Assembly (NCBI RefSeq): GCF_009742705.1
Contig: NZ_WPCU01000010.1
Coordinates: 129,838-178,065, forward strand
Length of the DNA: 48,228 nucleotides
Reading direction: 5' to 3'
DNA from: Auraticoccus cholistanensis
GTDB taxonomy: Bacteria > Actinomycetota > Actinomycetes > Propionibacteriales > Propionibacteriaceae
Shown: positions 42,901 to 48,228 of the stretch, one piece after another
Layout of the letters: every line of letters starts with the position of its first letter
How positions within the stretch are numbered: the stretch's first letter is position 1
The notes under the pieces: generated by a model
Told to the model about the DNA's origin: nothing
What the model saw: the letters and a program-made list of their open reading frames with translations, nothing else
The model's database searches: none
Made by a program: the position numbers and the translations under genes

Positions 42901-44181
42901 TCAGCTGCTGAAGGCCTCGGTCATCAGGGCCGAGACGTTGGCGATGCACTCGTCCACCGTCTGCTCGTCGTTGAGGTACTTCACGACCTCGTCGCGCAGC
43001 GGGTCGCCCTCGGTGCTGAGGCCCTGGACCTCCCAGGACAGCTCGAGGGCCTTGATCTCGGCCACGATCGGGGCCGAGGCCGCGATCTCGGCGTTGTACA
43101 GGTCGAAGGCCTCGGAGTTCTCGCCGTAGTCCACGTCCACGTCGGCCACGGTGGGCAGGAAGCCCGAGATCGTCGCCAGCTCCTGGTAGTTCTCCTTGGT
43201 GAACAGCCAGTCGACGAACGCGGTCGCCGCCTCCGACTGCTCGCCCTCGAAGACCACCAGGGAGGCCGCGTTGCCGTACTGCACGGCGCGCACCGGCTGG
43301 CTCGGGGCCACCACGCTGACCCACTCGAAGTCGGCGATGTTCTTGGAGAAGTCGGCGATCTGCCAGGAGCCGGAGTAGTAGGCCGCCACGTCGCCGCTCT
43401 TGAACAGCGCGTTGCCGTCGGCCTGGCTCAGCCACACCGAGCGCGGCATGAACTCGTCGTCGTTGAGCTCGTAGAAGTACTCCAGCGCCGTCTTGGTGGC
43501 CTCGTTCGTGGTGAACGTGCCGTCGGGGCCGGGCTGGAACATGGTCGAGCCGAACTCGTAGAGGAAGGACTTGAGCCGGTGCGAGGAGGCGTCCATCACC
43601 AGGCCGAAGCGGGCGCCGGCCTCCTTGACCTCACGGGCCGCGGCGACGAACTCGTCCCAGGTCCAGGAGCCGTCGGGACCGGTCGGGTACTCGACCCCGG
43701 CCTCGTCCCACAGGGTCTTGTTCAGGTACAGACCGACCGCGGTCAGGTCGGTGGGCAGCGACAGCACGGTGCCGTCCTCCTCCACCGCCGACAGCTGCGG
43801 GTCGACCCCGTGCGCGGTCTGGATCTCGGCCAGGTCCACCACGGCGTTGCTCCACACCGGGTCCACCGCGCCGACCCGGGCCAGCGCCGGCAGGTCGTCG
43901 GCCTGGGCCGCGTTGCGCAGGCGGGTCTTCAGGTCGTCGTTGGCGATGTCGATGATCTCGACGGTGACCCCGGTCTGCTCCTGGTACTTCGCCGCCATGG
44001 CGGCGAAGCCGCCGCCCTGGTTGGCGTCGCCGGAGAGGAAGAACTGCAGCGGGCCGGTCGACCCGCCGCCCGGCGCGGCCGTGTCGCTCCCGCCGGAGCA
44101 GGCGCTGAGACCCACGGCGGCGGACGCGGCGAGCCCGCCGGCGATGACGCCACGACGGCTGACGGTGCTGTTGAGAATCAC
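42901..44181 (-). CDS. Carbohydrate ABC transporter substrate-binding lipoprotein
   Basis: 426 aa. The N-terminus combines a twin-arginine-like SRRGVIAGG with lipobox LSACSGG (Cys near residue 28), so it is an exported lipoprotein. Family-1 solute-binding features: LQFFLSGDANQGGGFAAMAA, ALARVGAVDPVWSNAVVDLA and LYLNKTLWDEAGV. GTG start. A motif related to the two iol-region sites lies at 44286-44300. This links the importer to inositol or inositol-glycoside uptake (inference). Confidence 0.9.
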   Translation of the reverse strand: MILNSTVSRRGVIAGGLAASAAVGLSACSGGSDTAAPGGGSTGPLQFFLSGDANQGGGFAAMAAKYQEQTGVTVEIIDIANDDLKTRLRNAAQADDLPALARVGAVDPVWSNAVVDLAEIQTAHGVDPQLSAVEEDGTVLSLPTDLTAVGLYLNKTLWDEAGVEYPTGPDGSWTWDEFVAAAREVKEAGARFGLVMDASSHRLKSFLYEFGSTMFQPGPDGTFTTNEATKTALEYFYELNDDEFMPRSVWLSQADGNALFKSGDVAAYYSGSWQIADFSKNIADFEWVSVVAPSQPVRAVQYGNAASLVVFEGEQSEAATAFVDWLFTKENYQELATISGFLPTVADVDVDYGENSEAFDLYNAEIAASAPIVAEIKALELSWEVQGLSTEGDPLRDEVVKYLNDEQTVDECIANVSALMTEAFSS

Positions 44182-44285
44182 TGTCCCTCGTTCCCGGCAG
44201 CCCCCCGGCTAGCCGACCTCGTTGTCAGGCCGCCTGCTGGCGGCTCGAGCGGGAACGTAGCACCACCGATCGGCGCCGGTCAAAG

Positions 44286-44300
44286 TTTGACCGGACATAT
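44286..44300. promoter_or_regulatory. Putative GntR operator 3 (importer operon)
   Basis: On the importer strand it reads ATATGTCCGGTCAAA, matching ATATGTCCTGACAAA at 12 of 15 bases. It is 105 bp before the binding-protein start. Confidence 0.5.
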
Positions 44301-44346
44301 GGACGTCCGAACTTCAGCGCTTGCGCTTCGGCGCCTGGGCAACCCT

Positions 44347-44934
44347 TCAAGGAGCCGCCCTCGGCGAGCGGCGGTAGGCCGAGACGGTGGGCTCCCCCGC
44401 GAGCCAGAACCGCCAGGGCCGGTCGGCGGCCCGGCTCACCCCGACCCGGGGCCCGGACAGCACCGCGGCGGGCGAGGGCGGACGTCCCCGCACCAGCCGG
44501 GGCGGCCGGGCGCCGGTCAGGTCGGCACCGAGGTCGGCGAGCGTCAGCCCCAGCGCCGAGCACAGGTTGCCCGGGCCGCGGGCGAGCCGGACCGGGTCCT
44601 CGGTGCCCCGCCGCCGGACGGCGAGCTCCAGGCCCTCGACCACCTCCCCGGCCCGCAGCAGCACCGCCTCCCCCTCCCCCTCGGCCCCGGTGACCACGTT
44701 GGCGCAGTGGTGCAGGCCGTAGGAGCGGTAGACGTAGAGCCGCAGCGGCGGGCCGTACATGATGTCGGAGCGCGGGGTGCGGGTGAAGGCGTGCGAGGCC
44801 GGGTCCAGCGGTCCCGCGTAGGCCTCCACCTCGGTGATCCGGACGGCCACCCCGTGGCCGTGCAGCACCGCCCCCAGCAGCGCCCGGGCCTCGGCGAGCA
44901 CCCCGGGCCCGCCGGCCGGGTCGGGCTCAGGCAC
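44347..44934 (-). CDS. 3-methyladenine DNA glycosylase (AAG/Mpg family)
   Basis: 195 aa. Base-excision repair of alkylated purines. ITEVEAYAGPLDPASHAF and RLYVYRSYGLHHCANVV carry the substrate-flipping Tyr and catalytic Glu; LARGPGNLCSALGLT is the conserved LxxGPG motif. GTG start overlaps the fabI stop by 8 bp, so the two are cotranscribed although unrelated in function. Confidence 0.92.
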   Translation of the reverse strand: MPEPDPAGGPGVLAEARALLGAVLHGHGVAVRITEVEAYAGPLDPASHAFTRTPRSDIMYGPPLRLYVYRSYGLHHCANVVTGAEGEGEAVLLRAGEVVEGLELAVRRRGTEDPVRLARGPGNLCSALGLTLADLGADLTGARPPRLVRGRPPSPAAVLSGPRVGVSRAADRPWRFWLAGEPTVSAYRRSPRAAP

Positions 44935-45697
44935 CCATGGCGTGCACGCCGCCGTCGACGTGCACGATCTCGCCGGTGGTGGCGGGGAACCAGTCGCTGA
45001 GCAGCGCGACCACCGCGCGGGCGGTGGGCTCGAAGTCCTTGGGGTCCCAGCCCAGCGGGGCCCGCTGGTCCCACACCTCGTTGTAGGTCTCGGTGCCGGG
45101 GATGGCCCTCTTGGCCAGCGACTCCAGAGGACCGGCGGCCACCAGGTTGCAGCGGATGCCCTCGGGGCCGAGGTAGCGGGCCAGGTAGCGGCTGGTGCTC
45201 TCCAGGGCCGCCTTGGCCACCCCCATCCAGTCGTAGCCCGGCCAGGCGATGCTGGCGTCGAAGGTCAGCCCGACCACCGAGCTGCCGGCGCCCAGCAGCG
45301 GGCGGCAGGCGGTCGTCAGCGAGGTCAGCGAGTACGCCGAGACCTGCAGCGCGGTGGCCACGTCCGACCAGGGGGTCTCGAGGAACTTCCCGCCCAGGGC
45401 GGTCTCGGGGTTGGCGAAGGCGATCGAGTGCACGATCCCGTCCAGCCGGTCCACGTGCTGGCCGAGCTGCTCGGGCAGCGCGGCCAGGTGCTCCTCGTCG
45501 GAGACGTTGAGCTCCAGCAATGCCGGCTCGGTCGGCAGCTTCTTGATCACCCGGCGGGTGATCCCCATGGCCCGCCCGAAGTTCGACACCACCACGGTGG
45601 CGCCCTGCTCCTGGGCCACCTTCGCCGTGGCGAAGCCGATCGACGTGTTGAGGGTGACTCCCGCCACCAGGATGTTCTTGCCGTCCAGGATGCCCAT
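44927..45697 (-). CDS. fabI: Enoyl-ACP reductase (NADH), FabI/InhA type
   Basis: 256 aa SDR enzyme for the last step of fatty acid elongation. N-terminus LDGKNILVAGVTLNTSIGFA is the InhA-like nucleotide site; the active site is FDASIAWPGYDWMGVAKAAL (Y-x6-K); GPLESLAKRAIPG follows. ATG at 45697. It is 68 bp downstream of fabG, with which it forms a fatty-acid operon. Confidence 0.95.
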   Translation of the reverse strand: MGILDGKNILVAGVTLNTSIGFATAKVAQEQGATVVVSNFGRAMGITRRVIKKLPTEPALLELNVSDEEHLAALPEQLGQHVDRLDGIVHSIAFANPETALGGKFLETPWSDVATALQVSAYSLTSLTTACRPLLGAGSSVVGLTFDASIAWPGYDWMGVAKAALESTSRYLARYLGPEGIRCNLVAAGPLESLAKRAIPGTETYNEVWDQRAPLGWDPKDFEPTARAVVALLSDWFPATTGEIVHVDGGVHAMGA

Positions 45698-45765
45698 CTG
45701 CTCTCCTCGCTTCGTGTCTCGACCGCCTCGCCGAGACGTGGGTGTGCCAGCCGCCGGGACCGGGG

Positions 45766-46491
45766 TCAGTGGCCCATGCCGAGGCCGCCGTCGACGGGGA
45801 TGATCGCCCCCGAGACGTAGCCCGCCTGGTCGCCGGCCAGGAACTCCACGGCCGCGGCGACCTCCTCCACGCCGCCCAGCCGGCCGGCCGGGATGCGCGC
45901 CTGGTACTCCGAGACCTGCTCCGGCGGCAGCGCGGCCGTCATGTCGGTGCTGATGAAGCCCGGCGCCACCACGTTGGCCGTGATGCCGCGCGAGCCGAGC
46001 TCGCGCGTGATCGAGCGGGCCATGCCGACCAGGCCGGCCTTGGAGGCGGCGTAGTTGACCTGCCCGGCGGAGCCGAGCTGGCCGACCACCGAGGAGATGA
46101 ACACCATCCGGCCGAAGCGGGCCCGCATCATCGCCCGCGAGGCGCGCCGGGCCAGCCGGAAGGAGGCGGTCAGGTTGGTCTCGACGACGTCGGCGAAGTC
46201 CTGCTCGCTCATCCGCAGCAGCAGCGTGTCGCGGGTGATGCCGGCGTTGGCCACCAGCACCTCCACCGGTCCGAGCTCGGCCTCGACCGTGGTGAAGGCC
46301 TGCTCGACCTGCTCGGGGTCGGTGATCTCGCAGCGCACCGGCAGCGCGCCCTCCGGCACGTCCCCGCTGCGGTAGGTGGCGGCCACCCGGTGGCCCGCGG
46401 CGACGAACCGCTCGGTGATGGCCCGGCCGATCCCCCGGCTGCCGCCGGTGACCAGCACGACGCGGCCCTTCGTGGTTGCTTCCTCTGGCAC
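45766..46491 (-). CDS. fabG: 3-oxoacyl-ACP reductase FabG (MabA type)
   Basis: 241 aa SDR. TGGSRGIGRAITERF (NADP site), VANAGITRDTLLLRM, SSVVGQLGSAGQVNYAASKA (catalytic Ser, Tyr, Lys), VAPGFISTDMT. GTG start. The fabG-fabI pairing is typical of actinobacteria. Confidence 0.95.
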   Translation of the reverse strand: MPEEATTKGRVVLVTGGSRGIGRAITERFVAAGHRVAATYRSGDVPEGALPVRCEITDPEQVEQAFTTVEAELGPVEVLVANAGITRDTLLLRMSEQDFADVVETNLTASFRLARRASRAMMRARFGRMVFISSVVGQLGSAGQVNYAASKAGLVGMARSITRELGSRGITANVVAPGFISTDMTAALPPEQVSEYQARIPAGRLGGVEEVAAAVEFLAGDQAGYVSGAIIPVDGGLGMGH

Positions 46492-46513
46492 CCGGTCACG
46501 CTATCGTCTGCGC

Positions 46514-47341
46514 GTGGATTTCCTGACCAGCCCTGAGATCTGGATCGCGTTCCTGACCCTGCTGGCCCTGGAGCTGGTGCTCGGCGTGGACAACGTCGTG
46601 TTCATCTCCATCCTCGCCAACCGGCTCCCGGAGTCCCAGCGCCGCCGCGCCCGCCTGGTCGGGCTCTCGCTGGCGCTGGTGATGCGGATCGTCCTGCTCT
46701 TCTTCGCCTCCTGGATCGTCGGCCTGACCGACACCCTGTTCGGCATCGGCCCCTGGGAGGCGCTGCAGATCAGCGGCCGGGACCTGATCCTGATCCTGGG
46801 TGGGGCCTTCCTGATCTACAAGGCCGTCACCGAGATCCACCACAAGCTGGAGGGCGAGGAGGGCCACGACTCCGGCAGCGGCCGGGCGGGCACCACCTTC
46901 AGCAAGGTCATCCTGCAGATCGTGCTGATCGACGTCGTGTTCTCCCTGGACTCGGTCATCACCGCGGTCGGCATGGTCGACGAGCTGGTCGTGATGATCG
47001 CCGCCGTGGTGATCGCGATCGGGGCGATGATGTTCCTCGCCGACCGCATCGGCCGCTTCGTCGACCGCCACCCCACCGTGAAGATGCTGTGCCTGGCCTT
47101 CCTCGTGCTGATCGGGGCCACCCTGCTCGCCGAGGGCTTCAACGTCCACGTCAGCAAGGGCATGATCTACGGCCCGATCGCCTTCGCCATCGGCGTCGAG
47201 GCCCTCAACCTCGTCTACCGCGGCCGGGCCGCCCGGCGCGCCGGGCGCTACGAGGAGCCGGTGCACCTGCGCTCGAAGTACGTCGAGCAGAACGAGGCCA
47301 GCACCCTCAGCGCGCCCAAGGGCGCGGTCGAGGAGCGCTGA
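46514..47341 (+). CDS. TerC-family integral membrane protein
   Basis: 275 aa from a GTG at 46514, with about seven hydrophobic segments. The acidic signatures LELVLGVDNVVFISILANRL and VLIDVVFSLDSVITAVGM define the TerC family, now linked in several bacteria to manganese export at the membrane. Tellurite resistance is not implied. The basic C-terminal tail is cytoplasmic. It is divergent from fabG with 22 bp between starts. Confidence 0.9.
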   Translation: MDFLTSPEIWIAFLTLLALELVLGVDNVVFISILANRLPESQRRRARLVGLSLALVMRIVLLFFASWIVGLTDTLFGIGPWEALQISGRDLILILGGAFLIYKAVTEIHHKLEGEEGHDSGSGRAGTTFSKVILQIVLIDVVFSLDSVITAVGMVDELVVMIAAVVIAIGAMMFLADRIGRFVDRHPTVKMLCLAFLVLIGATLLAEGFNVHVSKGMIYGPIAFAIGVEALNLVYRGRAARRAGRYEEPVHLRSKYVEQNEASTLSAPKGAVEER

Positions 47342-47344
47342 GGC

Positions 47345-48228
47345 TCAGACCCGCAGCGGGGACCGCGGCTCCTCGGAGCCGCCCGGGTCGCCCAGCCGGC
47401 CGACCTGCTCGGCGTGCAGCCGGGCGTAGAGCCCGCCGGCGGCCAGCAGCTCGGTGTGGGTGCCCCGCTCGACCACCCGGCCGCCGGACATCCCGTAGAT
47501 GACGTCGGCGGCGCGGATGGTGGAGAGCCGGTGCGCGATGGCGATGGTGGTGCGGTCCCGGGTGGCCCGCTCCAGCGCCTCCTGCACGAGCCGCTCGGTC
47601 TCGCTGTCCAGGGCCGAGGTGGCCTCGTCGAGGATCAGCACCGGCGGGTTCTTCAGCAGCACCCGGGCGATGGCCAGCCGCTGCTTCTCCCCGCCGGAGA
47701 GCCGGTAGCCGCGCTCGCCGGTGATGGTCTCGTAGCCGTCGGGGAAGCTCATGATGCGGTCGTGGATGTTGGCGCCGCGGGCCGCCTGCTCGATCTCCTC
47801 CGCGGTGGCCCCGGGCTTGGCGTAGGCGATGTTGTCCCGGATCGTGCCGTGGAACAGGTACGGCTCCTGGGTCACCATGCCGACCGCGTCGGCCAGCGAG
47901 GAGGCGGTGAGGTCGCGCACGTCCACCCCGTCGATGCGGACCGCTCCCTCGGTGACCTCGTGGAAGCGGGGCACCAGGTAGGTGAGGGTGGTCTTGCCCG
48001 ACCCGGACGGCCCGACCAGCGCGGCGAGCTGGCCGGGCTCGACGGTGAGGCAGACGTCACGCAGCGCCCAGCCGTCGCCGACCCCGGTGCCGTCGTGCTC
48101 GATCCGCACCCCGCTGTCGCCGAAGCGGTCCTGCACGGGGGCGCCGCTGAGCGGACGCGGCTCGGGGTAGCGGAAGCTGACGTGGTCGAGCTCCACCCGT
48201 CCGGCCATGGTGGCCACGTCGAGCTCGA
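47345..48228 (-). CDS. ABC exporter, ATP-binding domain (5' end beyond window)
   Basis: C-terminal nucleotide-binding domain of a multidrug/lipid-type ABC exporter. Walker A LVGPSGSGKTTLTYLVPRF, Q-loop VTQEPYLFHGTIRDNIAYA, signature YRLSGGEKQRLAIARVLL, Walker B VLILDEATSALDSETE, H-loop IAIAHRLSTIRAADV. An insert of about 25 residues sits in front of the first strand after VSFRYP (EPRPLSGAPV region). The frame is open to the window end (ELDVATMAG), so the membrane domain lies beyond base 48228. Confidence 0.9.
   Translation of the reverse strand, partial: ELDVATMAGRVELDHVSFRYPEPRPLSGAPVQDRFGDSGVRIEHDGTGVGDGWALRDVCLTVEPGQLAALVGPSGSGKTTLTYLVPRFHEVTEGAVRIDGVDVRDLTASSLADAVGMVTQEPYLFHGTIRDNIAYAKPGATAEEIEQAARGANIHDRIMSFPDGYETITGERGYRLSGGEKQRLAIARVLLKNPPVLILDEATSALDSETERLVQEALERATRDRTTIAIAHRLSTIRAADVIYGMSGGRVVERGTHTELLAAGGLYARLHAEQVGRLGDPGGSEEPRSPLRV

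Noticed and set aside
46514-47341. Tellurite resistance gene
   Set aside because: TerC-family membrane proteins are widespread and mostly linked to metal (manganese) export; no ter operon is present.

Overview
The window is GC-rich DNA from an actinobacterium. Gene order and protein types (rpsB-tsf-pyrH-frr-cdsA-rlmN, InhA-like FabI, abundant GTG starts, MsiK-style ABC importers without their own ATPase) suggest the Propionibacteriales or a neighbouring order; the genus cannot be fixed from the sequence alone. Almost all of it is chromosomal coding sequence. The exception is a visibly less GC-rich block at about 2.87-8.81 kb.

Layout. 1-2.7 kb: a truncated cardiolipin-synthase-like gene, a LOG-family gene and a DUF2461 gene. 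2865-8812: a compact integrative element of about 5.94 kb inserted inside the 3' end of rlmN. It carries a large serine integrase, a DNA methyltransferase, a PD-(D/E)xK protein that looks like its partner restriction enzyme, a small gene broken by an IS3-family insertion sequence, and a replacement 3' end for rlmN. An 11-bp core (GGGTTGAGCGG) lies at both ends. The original rlmN tail is stranded at the far end, next to the DUF2461 gene that it used to overlap. 8.6-14.1 kb: the translation and lipid block rlmN(chimeric)-cdsA-frr-pyrH, a terminator, then tsf-rpsB. 14.5-19.8 kb: a double-M23 peptidase, a TetR/DUF899 divergent pair with twin palindromes, xerC, a lactonase-type propeller protein and peptide deformylase. 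19.8-25.7 kb: an Fe3+/organophosphate-type ABC importer operon with its own LacI regulator and a metallophosphoesterase. 25.8-28.5 kb: an SpoU methyltransferase, a small membrane protein, an ABC ATPase and a hypothetical gene. 28.5-28.9 kb: a non-coding array of ten CACAGCC motifs in direct and inverted orientation, mostly 20 bp apart. 28.9-44.2 kb: a myo-inositol catabolic region (divergent transaldolase-like gene, GntR regulator, iolC, aldolase, iolB, iolD, iolA, iolG, iolE) followed by a sugar ABC importer operon ending in a 561-aa lyase/hydrolase-like protein. 44.3-48.2 kb: DNA glycosylase, fabI, fabG, a TerC-family membrane protein and the end of an ABC exporter.

How it fits together. 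The inositol genes form one tightly overlapping operon that can take inosose through to acetyl-CoA and central metabolites. A shared motif, (A/G)TATGTCC..(A/T)CAAA in its general form, lies before the transaldolase gene, between gntR and iolC, and before the sugar-importer operon, so the GntR protein probably controls all three. The integrated element is the most notable part. Its crossover point lies upstream of the codon for the essential methyl-carrying cysteine of RlmN, so the element must, and does, supply its own C-terminal segment to keep this housekeeping enzyme alive. All functional statements are from reading the sequence; no database search was run.
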